Shown here: positions 29,413 through 38,217 of the stretch, piece after piece
Layout: each line of letters opens with the position of its first letter
Numbering within the stretch: the first letter of the stretch is position 1
NCBI RefSeq assembly: GCF_900096995.1
Contig: NZ_OANT01000011.1
Span: 1-64,000 of the forward strand
Direction of reading: 5' to 3'
Source of the DNA: Acinetobacter puyangensis
Lineage (GTDB): Bacteria; Pseudomonadota; Gammaproteobacteria; Pseudomonadales; Moraxellaceae
Length of the DNA stretch: 64,000 nt
Program-made: the position numbers and the translations under genes
Notes under the pieces: model-generated
Seen by the model: only the letters and a program-made list of their open reading frames with translations
Databases searched by the model: none
Told to the model about the DNA's origin: nothing

Positions 29413-30384
29413 TTATTTGGCTTTTACGGTCACAATATAATCACTGTAACTATTGAGCTGCACGGGCAAAATCTGTGTCATTTGTTCAAGAATTTGTTGG
29501 GTGTTGTCCAGAGAGTAGGTGCCTGATACTTTAAGTGTTTGTAAGGTCTGATCACAGTGAATATAACCACGATGATATTCGGAAACTTGTTTAAGAAAAT
29601 CACATAATGGGATTTGTTCAACCACCAGTTTATTTCTAATCCATGCCAGTTGTAATGAATCCGCCGGACTTGGATTGATTTGCGGCTGATCCGGGTTGAA
29701 CTGAACTTGCCAGCCGGATTTCAAAATGATCGCCGGGTTGATTTGATCAGAACTGATTTTGACAGAGCCCTCATATACCGCTATAGCCAAATCTTTTTTA
29801 GATTGTTTGACCGTAAATTGTGTGCCGAGTGGCTGAATCACAGTATTGTTGCTATGCACTTGTAACGCAGGGAGGTGCGGATATTTATGACCTGTTTCGA
29901 CAAAGATCTGGCCCTTTAATACATCAATTTTACGGGTATTTGCATCAAAATCTACAGCACTATTGCTGGCTAAAACAAGCTGGGTGCCATCTGAAAGCTG
30001 GATATGCCTGATTTCACCCACTTTAGTGCTGTAATCTGCTGTCCAGATCGCCAGATAATGTTGTTGATAGATCACAAAACCGATCCCCAGAATTGCACAT
30101 AAGGCGCTGCCTTTTTTGATCCATTCAGTTAGGCTAGGAGAATCTTGACCTAATAAAATCTTTTGCTGTTGTTTGGGGACTTGTTCAAATTGTTGGTTAA
30201 AGCCATTTAATAATTGCCATGCTTGCTCGTGATCGGGATGCGCCTGTCGCCAATTCAGACAGGCGTGTTGATCGTCTTCACTGGCATCTTCTGCCCATAA
30301 GCGTGCCTGCCATTGACTGGCCTGTAATAAAATTTCTTCGGGAATGATGTGCTGTTGTCGCTTAGCATCAAATTTACTATTCAT
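29413..30384 (-). CDS. fecR: FecR-family sigma factor regulator (transmembrane sensor)
   Basis: A 323-aa protein with an N-terminal cytoplasmic anti-sigma domain (EILLQASQWQARLWAEDASEDD, ACLNWRQAHPDHEQAW), one membrane segment about residues 92-106 (SALCAILGIGFVIYQQ), and a periplasmic FecR domain (GEIRHIQLSDGTQLVLASNSAV). It ends with a secretin/TonB short N-terminal-like region (VSGTYSLDN). It passes the signal from a TonB receptor to the ECF sigma factor. Its start overlaps the fecI stop by eight bases. It is used here as a family label; the cognate receptor is probably the one at 31218. Confidence 0.9.
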   Translation of the reverse strand: MNSKFDAKRQQHIIPEEILLQASQWQARLWAEDASEDDQHACLNWRQAHPDHEQAWQLLNGFNQQFEQVPKQQQKILLGQDSPSLTEWIKKGSALCAILGIGFVIYQQHYLAIWTADYSTKVGEIRHIQLSDGTQLVLASNSAVDFDANTRKIDVLKGQIFVETGHKYPHLPALQVHSNNTVIQPLGTQFTVKQSKKDLAIAVYEGSVKISSDQINPAIILKSGWQVQFNPDQPQINPSPADSLQLAWIRNKLVVEQIPLCDFLKQVSEYHRGYIHCDQTLQTLKVSGTYSLDNTQQILEQMTQILPVQLNSYSDYIVTVKAK

Positions 30385-30901
30385 TCTGAATGGCCAAAAT
30401 ACAGCTTAATAATGCACGAGCAATATATTTCTCTACAGAAGATACAGAAATATTTAACATTTCTGCAATTTGTTTATAAGTTTTGCCTTCGAGTCGATGC
30501 AGTAAGAAGGCTTGTTTCACTGCCACGGGTAATTTTGACAATGCTAGATCTAATTGTAGCAGGGTTTCAATAATAAGGTATTGCTGTTCTGCGGAAGGCG
30601 CTTCCAGCGCAGGATAATCCTGTAATGTTTGTAGATAAGCTTGCTCTACACAAAAACGCCGATAGCGATCAATGATTAATCCCTTAGCAATTTTAACCAG
30701 ATATTGACGTGATATTTCATCCGGGGGGAGGTTCTCCATGAGAAATAATCTCAGCCAGGTATCGTGTGCGATATCCGCAGCATGATCTGACCCGCCCAGT
30801 TTCTTTTGCAACCAATGATATAACCATGTCTGATGATGTTGATAAAGCTGTGAAAGTTTCAATTGCTTGGAAGATGTTATTGTAGACATAATATTTGTCA
30901 T
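30377..30901 (-). CDS. fecI: FecI-family ECF RNA polymerase sigma factor
   Basis: A 174-aa iron-starvation sigma factor. Region 2 (LYQHHQTWLYHWLQKKLGG, DIAHDTWLRLF) and region 4 (LSKLPVAVKQAFLLHRLEGK, then an HTH ending SVSSVEKYIARAL) are complete. The start is put at 30901 (30889 is possible) rather than 30955, because a Fur box at 30913-30931 would otherwise lie inside the gene. It is translationally coupled to fecR and divergent from the TonB receptor gene, which it probably transcribes. Confidence 0.9.
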   Translation of the reverse strand: MTNIMSTITSSKQLKLSQLYQHHQTWLYHWLQKKLGGSDHAADIAHDTWLRLFLMENLPPDEISRQYLVKIAKGLIIDRYRRFCVEQAYLQTLQDYPALEAPSAEQQYLIIETLLQLDLALSKLPVAVKQAFLLHRLEGKTYKQIAEMLNISVSSVEKYIARALLSCILAIQNE

Positions 30902-30912
30902 ATTTTGCAAAT

Positions 30913-30931
30913 AATAATGATTATCATTTAT
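30913..30931. promoter_or_regulatory. Fur box upstream of fecI
   Basis: AATAATGATTATCATTTAT matches the 19-base Fur consensus GATAATGATAATCATTATC at 14 positions by manual alignment. It lies just before the chosen fecI start, so Fur-Fe(II) would repress fecIR when iron is plentiful. Confidence 0.75.
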
Positions 30932-31217
30932 AGCATTAAAATTTATAATAGGCAATTACTATTTCTACCAAGTTAACGTAACAGTGTAAAAATTTATATC
31001 TTATTCTCTCATGGTAATTGATCTTTAGTCTATTGTTTTTTATTAATAAAAAATATTTTATGTCTGTCTTTTTTCAGAAAGTTTGAACAAGTATAAATAC
31101 AAATGAGAAATATTTTAAAAATTATTTAAAAAAATATTGAGGTTTTTTCATTCTCATACGGAATAGTAAGTGAAAGGTAAATTTTTTTAGCAATCTTTTA
31201 TACGTTGTGAGATTAAA

Positions 31218-33929
31218 ATGAAAAAAACTGTAATTGGTGGGGTTAAGCAAGGTTTTCGGGTATCTGCGCTGGCATTGGCAGTACACAGTAGTTTCTTGAT
31301 GGTCGGTACGTTTTGTGCCCAGCAGGCATTTGCCAGCGAACAGCAAGTTAATACCTATAATATTGCTGCGGGGAGTTTGGATCGTGTGCTGAATAGTTTC
31401 GCCAATCAGGCGCAGATCGATATGAGTATTGATGGGCGTTTGACTGCCGGCAAAAGCAGTGATGGTTTAAGTGGACAATATAATATCGAGCAGGGACTTG
31501 CCACAATACTTAAAAAAACAAATTTACAGGTGCAAAAGAATAATAAGGGTTATGTTCTATTAGAAAAAACATCAGCGCAAATACAACAACAATCTCGAAC
31601 AAACCCAACAAACCACCTGACAACATCCAATGAAGGTCACGTTACTGCTTTACCTGTCATTGTAGTGACAGCCATAGATGATGATCCAAGAGAAGACTCA
31701 AAAAACAATTATGGGGTCAATCGTTCCAGCAGTGCGACTAAACTGGATCTGGCACTCAAAGATACACCGCAAAGCATCACCATTATTACCCAGAAACAGA
31801 TTGAGGAACAGGCACTGACGGATGTCAATAAAATATTGGAAGCCACGCCGGGCGTAACCGTACAAAACTATGGCGTACCGGGTGCAGGACGTGCGACATT
31901 CTATTCCCGAGGTTATGAAATTAATAATGTGATGGTGGATGGCGCACCGACATTGATTAGTGGTTCTCGTGGAATGGAAATATTAGCAGGTATGGATACG
32001 GTGATTTATGACCGTGTTGAAGTCACTCGAGGTTCTACCGGCCTAAGCACCGGAACAGGAGATCCCTCTGCCAGCATTAACTTTGTACGTAAACGCCCGG
32101 GACTTGAAGCAGAACGCAGTGCCAAAATTAGTTATGGGCGCTGGGATAAAAAACGAGTAGAGCTGGATGTATCACAGCCTTTCACCAGCGATGGCAGTAT
32201 TCGGGGGCGTTTTGTTGCAGCCTATGGGCAAGGCGATAGCTATATTGACCGGATACAGGAAGAAAGTAAGATTTTCTATGGGATTGTAGAGGCAGATCTT
32301 GGGGATAAAACTACTGTAGCCTTAGGTGGGACATGGTATGACAAAGATGTTGATGATGCCAGTCCACATATGACAGCAGGAGCAACAAATGCATACTCTA
32401 GTACAGGGATATTTGATGGTGGAAAACGCTGGAATGCCGCAGCTGACTGGTCATATTCTCATATGCGTAACTGGAATACCTTTTTAACTTTAAATCATCA
32501 ATTTAATGATCACTGGAAACTGACTACGAACTATCAATATAGTAAAAACACTCCGGATAGACTTTGGGGAATTGTAGGAAATGAGTGGTATAACGAAGAA
32601 TATAATACAGCAAATTTTAGTATTGGTCGGGAAAATCCTGCATCCAAAGTACAAAACCTAGATATTACCTTGCTGGGAAAATTTGATTTATTTGGACGTG
32701 AAGCGCAGATAGCCACAGGGATTAATGGTTATGATGCAAGACAAAAAAATCCGATATATGAAACGCTAGGAGGAAGCCGAGTTAATTGTACAATGCAATA
32801 TACTCAATATGGCTGTGCTCATCTAGATGGTTGGAATGGTGATGTGCCCTATCCACAAAGACAGGAAGGTTCTAGGTTTGCTAGAATATATGGATATGAT
32901 ACATTCGGGACAGCTGCATCAATAAATCATAATAAAGAAAAACAATATGGATATTTTTTAAGTACAAAACTTGAACCACTACAGAATTTAAAGGTTATTT
33001 TAGGTACCCGATATAATCATTATAAGATTGAACAGGAAAAAGTTCTTTTTAATGGTCAGGTTGCTGATATTTATAGTTATGACTGGAATCCAAAAGATAA
33101 ATGGATACCTTATGCCGGTTTAATTTATAATCTCACAGAAAATACCACAGCTTATGCTAGCTATACTGGAATATATAAAACACAATTAGAAAAAGATATT
33201 AATGATAAATTTTTACCTTTTATTGAAGGTAATTCCTATGAAATTGGTTTTAAAAGCACATTATTTGATAATAGATTAAATTTGGCCACTGCAATATTTA
33301 GAATGAAAGAAGATAATTATCCCTATGTAATGTTTAATGTCCCTATAAATCCAGAAACAGGACAACAATATCGCTGTACGCCCACAGAGGGCACTGTTTG
33401 TGAAATTAAATATGCTTCAGAGGGGCCTACGATCAGTGGATTTGAGATATCTGCACAAGGATCACTGACACCAGAATGGTTAATTAATGCAGGTTATACC
33501 TATTTACATATAGATCAAGTAGATGGAGATGCTAGATCAGCATCATATTCTATGTCAACAGGTGATTATAGTTATGAAAGACCAAAACATGCTATCAACT
33601 TGTCTACAAGTTATCAAGCCACAGAAGATCTAACATTAGGTGGATCTATACGTTGGAAATATAAAACAGTACAAGGAATTAGTAATTGTCGGATGCAAGG
33701 GGATGGTACAGAAAGTTGTACGTCAACTAAAGAAAGACGTGAAAATTTAATTGGAAATCAGGGGAGTTTTACAGTTTTTGACCTAATGGCTAGATATAAA
33801 ATTAATGAAAACATTATTGCAGGATTAAATATTAATAATCTATTTGATAAAGCCTACAAAAAGAATCGATTATCCAGTCTTTATGGTGAACCTCTTAATG
33901 TCACATTCTCATTAAGCACTAGATTTTAA
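31218..33929 (+). CDS. TonB-dependent siderophore-type receptor with signalling domain
   Basis: A 903-aa outer-membrane receptor. A signal peptide ends near residue 40 (QQAFA). An STN signalling domain follows (residues about 50-115: YNIAAGSLDRVLNSFANQAQ to NNKGYVLLE), then a TonB box-like PVIVVTA. The plug (LKDTPQSITIITQKQIEEQ; VEVTRGSTGLSTGTGDPSASI) matches the siderophore-receptor subfamily of FhuE/FpvA type, and a beta-barrel ends in Phe. The STN domain lets it signal to FecR/FecI next door. The second half is AT-richer than the first. The ligand may be the catechol siderophore made downstream or heme delivered by the adjacent secreted protein. Confidence 0.93.
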   Translation: MKKTVIGGVKQGFRVSALALAVHSSFLMVGTFCAQQAFASEQQVNTYNIAAGSLDRVLNSFANQAQIDMSIDGRLTAGKSSDGLSGQYNIEQGLATILKKTNLQVQKNNKGYVLLEKTSAQIQQQSRTNPTNHLTTSNEGHVTALPVIVVTAIDDDPREDSKNNYGVNRSSSATKLDLALKDTPQSITIITQKQIEEQALTDVNKILEATPGVTVQNYGVPGAGRATFYSRGYEINNVMVDGAPTLISGSRGMEILAGMDTVIYDRVEVTRGSTGLSTGTGDPSASINFVRKRPGLEAERSAKISYGRWDKKRVELDVSQPFTSDGSIRGRFVAAYGQGDSYIDRIQEESKIFYGIVEADLGDKTTVALGGTWYDKDVDDASPHMTAGATNAYSSTGIFDGGKRWNAAADWSYSHMRNWNTFLTLNHQFNDHWKLTTNYQYSKNTPDRLWGIVGNEWYNEEYNTANFSIGRENPASKVQNLDITLLGKFDLFGREAQIATGINGYDARQKNPIYETLGGSRVNCTMQYTQYGCAHLDGWNGDVPYPQRQEGSRFARIYGYDTFGTAASINHNKEKQYGYFLSTKLEPLQNLKVILGTRYNHYKIEQEKVLFNGQVADIYSYDWNPKDKWIPYAGLIYNLTENTTAYASYTGIYKTQLEKDINDKFLPFIEGNSYEIGFKSTLFDNRLNLATAIFRMKEDNYPYVMFNVPINPETGQQYRCTPTEGTVCEIKYASEGPTISGFEISAQGSLTPEWLINAGYTYLHIDQVDGDARSASYSMSTGDYSYERPKHAINLSTSYQATEDLTLGGSIRWKYKTVQGISNCRMQGDGTESCTSTKERRENLIGNQGSFTVFDLMARYKINENIIAGLNINNLFDKAYKKNRLSSLYGEPLNVTFSLSTRF

Positions 33930-34107
33930 ATAAAGGAGGATTAATATGATTTGGCCATAAATTATTAGGTAAAATTATCACTAAATAATATAATTTTTAT
34001 TAAACATGGGCTTATAAATATTGTCTAGTGATTTTATATGTTAAATATATTTTATCATTAATGATAAAATATTAGTTATAATAAATTAATTTAAAAAGGT
34101 ATAGAAA
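33930..34107. promoter_or_regulatory. Leader with minicistron and 26-bp palindrome
   Basis: Directly after the receptor stop there is a very strong Shine-Dalgarno (AAAGGAGG) and ATG, but only a four-codon frame (MIWP, stop). A perfect 26-base palindrome at 34047-34072 (arms ATATTTTATCATT and AATGATAAAATAT) lies 35 bases before the next start. It could be an operator for an iron-responsive or other regulator, or an RNA hairpin. Confidence 0.5.
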
Positions 34108-34914
34108 ATGCGTAAACATACATTAAAAATAGGCTTAATTGCTGTAACCCTTCTAGCAACTTCGATTGTATCAGCAGGCGTTGACTTCAAGACTAATCTA
34201 ACCAGCTATAATTTCCAAACTGAATCAGCAAATGTATTGGGCGGTTATAAAGGAAACTTTACTTATGGCGGTACGGATTATGGTGAAAGCAAGAATGCTG
34301 CACTAAATTTAACAACCTTAGGTGCAGGACTAACTCGCCATACAGGAAATGCTGATGCTACACCAAATGCAACCTATGCATTCTATAAACAACCGAACTC
34401 TGTAGTGATTGCAAATGCAGCCCGTGGTCTAAATGATTTCAATGATCGTCAGGTTGTTAAAGCTGTAGTTGGTACACCAACAGTGAAAAGTACCCTTCCA
34501 ACCAATGCAATCTATGATTATACAGGAAAGGTATTTAATCATATTGCTGGAACAGAAGGCGATTTAGTTTATCAGGTTAAGAAGGTGGGTAGCACAGTTA
34601 CAGGTTCTGGTTCCGTTAGTGGTATTTCGGGAGCTCGTCCAACAGTTGGTGCATTTACTTTAGGTGGTACACTGGATCAGGTAACATTTGACAATAATCT
34701 AAAAGCAACAGGTAATGCAACATTGACTTTAGTTGATAGCTCTGGCACCACAGTATTTCAAGATACTAAATATGATATTGGTATTTTTGGACCAGGTGCA
34801 GCAGAAATTGGTGGTGGTATCTACACCAAACAGGGTAGTACAGTTGCCAATGATCTCCAGCTTCAACGTCTAATTGGTGGTTATGCTTTTGGTGGTGCTA
34901 AAACTACCCCTTAA
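34108..34914 (+). CDS. Secreted Slam-dependent hemophilin-like protein
   Basis: A 268-aa exported protein. The N-terminal signal peptide (RKHTLKIGLIAVTLLATSIVSAG) has no lipobox Cys, so the product should be soluble rather than a lipoprotein. The C-terminal half is a Gly/Thr-rich beta structure with FGPGAAEIGGGIYTK and a final GGYAFGGAKTTP. That is the TbpB/hemophilin-type handle recognised by Slam transporters. The next gene encodes a Slam, supporting this reading. Hemophilins bind heme and hand it to a TonB receptor. A siderophore- or metal-binding role is also possible, because the locus otherwise makes a siderophore. Confidence 0.72.
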   Translation: MRKHTLKIGLIAVTLLATSIVSAGVDFKTNLTSYNFQTESANVLGGYKGNFTYGGTDYGESKNAALNLTTLGAGLTRHTGNADATPNATYAFYKQPNSVVIANAARGLNDFNDRQVVKAVVGTPTVKSTLPTNAIYDYTGKVFNHIAGTEGDLVYQVKKVGSTVTGSGSVSGISGARPTVGAFTLGGTLDQVTFDNNLKATGNATLTLVDSSGTTVFQDTKYDIGIFGPGAAEIGGGIYTKQGSTVANDLQLQRLIGGYAFGGAKTTP

Positions 34915-34968
34915 ACAAGTAGACCCTTTGATCAGATATTCTCCTAAACTTCGTATCTGATTGATTAG

Positions 34969-34999
34969 CCGAGTAAACAATTTTTGTTTGCTCGGTCTA
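34969..34999 (+). terminator. Hairpin between hemophilin-like gene and Slam gene
   Basis: CCGAGTAAACA (34969-34979) pairs with TGTTTGCTCGG (34985-34995) with one G-T pair. The downstream sequence TCTAAG is not T-rich, so this is probably a partial terminator or processing site that lowers Slam expression relative to its abundant substrate. Confidence 0.5.
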
Positions 35000-35070
35000 A
35001 GTATTAAAAATTCTCCTTTAGTTTACCTTTATCAATTATAAAGCTGCATCATCCTTTGGGTTACGTGTGT

Positions 35071-36597
35071 ATGAAAGTAAAAGTCGTGGTTAATCGCAAA
35101 AATCAAAGAAAAAATCTATTATTATTAATGACTCTATTGATGTGTTTAGGGGGCGTCAATAGCCATGCTAATACAACAACTAAACTTCCTGAAAAAGCTA
35201 TTCAGCCTTTGGATAATCTGGATAGACTATCTCCTGATTTTCTCAATAAAGATCGCTTGATTGAATCAGAGCAAAAACGTAAGAGAAATCTTGAAACGCA
35301 ACAAAAAATAAAAGAGCAAGAACCTGTTAAGATAACAGATGAGGATGTTAGAAATAATCCAAATATTGCAGAAATTATTATTAATGAATCCATTCAGAAT
35401 CAGGACTGGAAAACACTGGAAAAAGTTTTAGCATTATATCAACAGTCACCAGATCATGATCCTATGGCGGTTCTATATGCTAAAGGTGCTTTATTTCGGC
35501 ATCAAGGAAAGTTGAAACAAGCGATTAAAAGTTTTCAGAAAATGCTGGAAACGGATTCTAGTCTAGATTATGTGCGATTTGATATCGCAGCAATGATGTT
35601 TGAAAATGGACAATATCGTGATGCCGAACAAATTCTGACTAGAACAAAAAATAATCCTCAGATAGAACAAGGATTTCGTACTTTGGCAGAGCAATTACTT
35701 AAGCAGATTCAGGAATATGAACAAGTAAGAGGAAAATTTCGATTAAGGATATTGCATAATGATAATATTAATCAGGCAACAGATTTGAGGGATTTGTATA
35801 TTAATGGAGAGCGATTAGTCAAAAGAGATGAGAATATGCCTCAGTCTTCTGTGGGTACCAACTATGCAATGGATCTGCAACAATCTGTAAATATACAAGG
35901 GAATCATTCATTTAGTTGGGGCTTAAGATTTAATGGCTTAAGTTATGCCAGTATGCATGATTATGATGAACAAAATATTGGTGTGGATTTCGGTTATAAA
36001 TGGCAGGATGTAAACTCTTGGTTCTCTATTGGTCCGATTGCCGATTGGCGTTGGTTAAATCAGAAACGTTATATCAACGCTGGAGGTGTTGCAGTTGAGT
36101 ATGGCACTAGTTTGAATCCTAAATGGCAATTTACACTCAATGGAACATGGTTAAACAAGTCTTATAAAGATCCAATATATTATGATTTTGAGGGAAATGG
36201 TTATACTCTTTCTACAAATCTGATACATGTTTTGTCTCAGGATTCATTTCTTTTAGGAGGATTAAGTTTTAATAAAGATGACCTTAATCTTGATGCAGAA
36301 AAATTTGATAGTTATGGTGCGAGTCTAGGATATGTAAAAGACTGGAAAAATGGTTTTAATCTTCTGACATTTAATCAATTTGGATTGCGTAAATATGATG
36401 GTAAAGATGCAGTTTTTGGTACAGTAAGAGAAGATAAGTATTTTAATGCTGTAATCAATGTGGGACATAAAAAACTCAATTTCTGGAAAGTTGAACCCAA
36501 AGTTGGTTTTCAATATGAATATGTGAATAGTAATCTTGATGAATTTTACACTAAGATTATCCGCCAATGGATGCTAACATTTGAACGAAAATTTTAG
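35071..36597 (+). CDS. Slam outer-membrane transporter (DUF560, TPR plus beta-barrel)
   Basis: A 508-aa protein. The signal peptide (LLLLMTLLMCLGGVNSHA) is followed by a charged coil (residues about 60-105). A TPR-like helical region comes next (AVLYAKGALFRHQGKLKQAIKSFQKML; FDIAAMMFENGQYRDAEQIL). From about residue 225 there is a DUF560 beta-barrel of about 14 strands ending in FERKF. Slams move specific substrates across the outer membrane. The ATG at 35071 is used; an upstream TTG would add five residues. Adjacent placement to the hemophilin-like gene identifies its probable cargo. Confidence 0.88.
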   Translation: MKVKVVVNRKNQRKNLLLLMTLLMCLGGVNSHANTTTKLPEKAIQPLDNLDRLSPDFLNKDRLIESEQKRKRNLETQQKIKEQEPVKITDEDVRNNPNIAEIIINESIQNQDWKTLEKVLALYQQSPDHDPMAVLYAKGALFRHQGKLKQAIKSFQKMLETDSSLDYVRFDIAAMMFENGQYRDAEQILTRTKNNPQIEQGFRTLAEQLLKQIQEYEQVRGKFRLRILHNDNINQATDLRDLYINGERLVKRDENMPQSSVGTNYAMDLQQSVNIQGNHSFSWGLRFNGLSYASMHDYDEQNIGVDFGYKWQDVNSWFSIGPIADWRWLNQKRYINAGGVAVEYGTSLNPKWQFTLNGTWLNKSYKDPIYYDFEGNGYTLSTNLIHVLSQDSFLLGGLSFNKDDLNLDAEKFDSYGASLGYVKDWKNGFNLLTFNQFGLRKYDGKDAVFGTVREDKYFNAVINVGHKKLNFWKVEPKVGFQYEYVNSNLDEFYTKIIRQWMLTFERKF

Positions 36598-36804
36598 ACA
36601 AAAATCATATAAATGAATTCAGTTCAACGAGTAAGAGGAAAATATGACAGAGAGATAAACAAGATATCGCAATTCTTATACAGAATACAGTTTTTAAGAT
36701 TTCAACGAAAAGCTAAACTCTTTTGGCTTCAAATTAAAATAACGACCTAGCCACACGTCTCTAGCCATTGGTCATTTTCGTCAACAAAACGTGAGTGAAA
36801 TCCC

Positions 36805-37974
36805 ATGCGTCTGGAAAAATATTACTCTAGCCAACAATGGCAAAAAATTCAGGAATTTGCTGCAAACAAAACCAGTCCTTTTCTACTGGTGGATCTTCAA
36901 AAGATTCAACATAAATATTGCGAGCTTACACATTGCTTTCCGCAGGCAAAAGTGTTTTATGCAGTAAAGGCCAATCCCAGTATCGAAATTATCAAACGCT
37001 TAAGGGATTTGGGCAGTAATTTTGATGTTGCTTCTACCTATGAATTAGATCGTGTATTGCAATGTGAAGTTCCCCCGGATCGCATTTCTTATGGCAATAC
37101 CATCAAAAAAATAGCCGATGTCAAATATGCCTATGAACAAGGGGTACGTTTATTTGTGACAGATGCCATTGCCGATCTGCATCAAATCGCCGAAGTTGCA
37201 CCAAACTCTCGAGTCTTTGTCCGAGTTTTAATGGAGTCTGGTACAACAGCAGAATGGCCTTTGTCACGTAAATTCGGCTGTGATCCGGATATGGCGGTCG
37301 ATTTGATGGTACAAGCCAAAAAATTAGGACTCATTCCATACGGCGTTTCTTTTCATGTGGGAAGTCAGCAAAAAGATGTCACAGTATGGAAAACTGCACT
37401 GGATAAAGTGAAACATATTTTTGAAGTATTGTCTGATCAACATCAGATTGAACTTGAGTTAATTAATATGGGCGGCGGCTTTCCTGCACGTTATCTGGCA
37501 GATATTCATTCTATACAAACCTATGCCAATCAGATTATTACCTATTTACAGCAAAATTTTGTGCAAAGAACGCCTACCTTATTTTTGGAACCCGGCCGTT
37601 CATTGGTCGGCGATGCAGGTGTGTTGGTCTCGGAGATTGTCTTGATTGCCAATAAATCTTATCAGGATGCAAAACGTTGGATATATACCGATGTGGGTGT
37701 ATTTAACGGATTAATCGAAACATTAGGCGAAACCACTAAATATCCAATCTATACACCTAAAATGGCGGAGCAATCGCAAAAAACACATGCAATTTTGGCA
37801 GGGCCGACCTGTGATTCGACAGATATTATGTATGAAAAAATCCCTTATCCCTTGCCTGTTAATTTAAGCATCGGTGATCGTTTATATTGGCTCAGTACGG
37901 GAGCGTATACGACTTCGTATTGTTCTGTGGAGTTTAATGGTTATCCGCCACTAAGAACGTATTATCTGGAATAA
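36805..37974 (+). CDS. Ornithine/lysine decarboxylase, fold-III PLP enzyme
   Basis: A 389-aa group IV decarboxylase. The PLP Lys55 is in FYAVKANPS. The phosphate-binding GGGFPARY and the EPGRSLVG motif are present, and the partner-subunit active site is GPTCDSTD (Cys336, Asp337), as in eukaryotic-type ornithine decarboxylases. It would yield putrescine or cadaverine. Placement beside a catechol siderophore locus with a free-standing condensation protein suggests it may supply the diamine core; a general polyamine role is equally possible. No Fur box is obvious before it. A hairpin follows. Confidence 0.85.
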   Translation: MRLEKYYSSQQWQKIQEFAANKTSPFLLVDLQKIQHKYCELTHCFPQAKVFYAVKANPSIEIIKRLRDLGSNFDVASTYELDRVLQCEVPPDRISYGNTIKKIADVKYAYEQGVRLFVTDAIADLHQIAEVAPNSRVFVRVLMESGTTAEWPLSRKFGCDPDMAVDLMVQAKKLGLIPYGVSFHVGSQQKDVTVWKTALDKVKHIFEVLSDQHQIELELINMGGGFPARYLADIHSIQTYANQIITYLQQNFVQRTPTLFLEPGRSLVGDAGVLVSEIVLIANKSYQDAKRWIYTDVGVFNGLIETLGETTKYPIYTPKMAEQSQKTHAILAGPTCDSTDIMYEKIPYPLPVNLSIGDRLYWLSTGAYTTSYCSVEFNGYPPLRTYYLE

Positions 37975-37996
37975 TCCGTTTCTATGGTTTTGTCTG

Positions 37997-38020
37997 GCTC
38001 AGTGCATTGCTGCACTGAGC
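37997..38020 (+). terminator. Hairpin after the decarboxylase gene
   Basis: GCTCAGTGCA and TGCACTGAGC form a perfect 10-base stem with loop TTGC, 23 bases after the stop. It is followed by TTGGGT, with no long T run, so termination may be incomplete. The gap onward to 38218 has no supported gene. Confidence 0.6.
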
Positions 38021-38217
38021 TTGGGTGTGGATCAAACAGGATTGCCCACTTGTTGTGGAGTCACCACAAGTTGTGATTGGATTGAGTACAGAAGCAAGCA
38101 GTTTAATGTCCACTTTAATTTAGAACAGCCCGTGATCGTTAGGCCAACACCTAAGGTTATGATTAAAAATGCGTTAAGTTTTGATGTAATTAATATCTTT
38201 TTGCGTGAGATATACTG

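Noticed and set aside
31178-31205. Iron-starvation sigma box (TAAAT...CGT) before the receptor gene
   Set aside because: The spacing is 20 bases instead of about 16, and the surrounding AT richness makes a chance match likely.
36805-37974. Diaminopimelate decarboxylase (lysA) as identity of the PLP enzyme
   Set aside because: The GPTCDSTD motif and overall pattern are those of ornithine/lysine decarboxylases, and no lysine-pathway neighbours are present.
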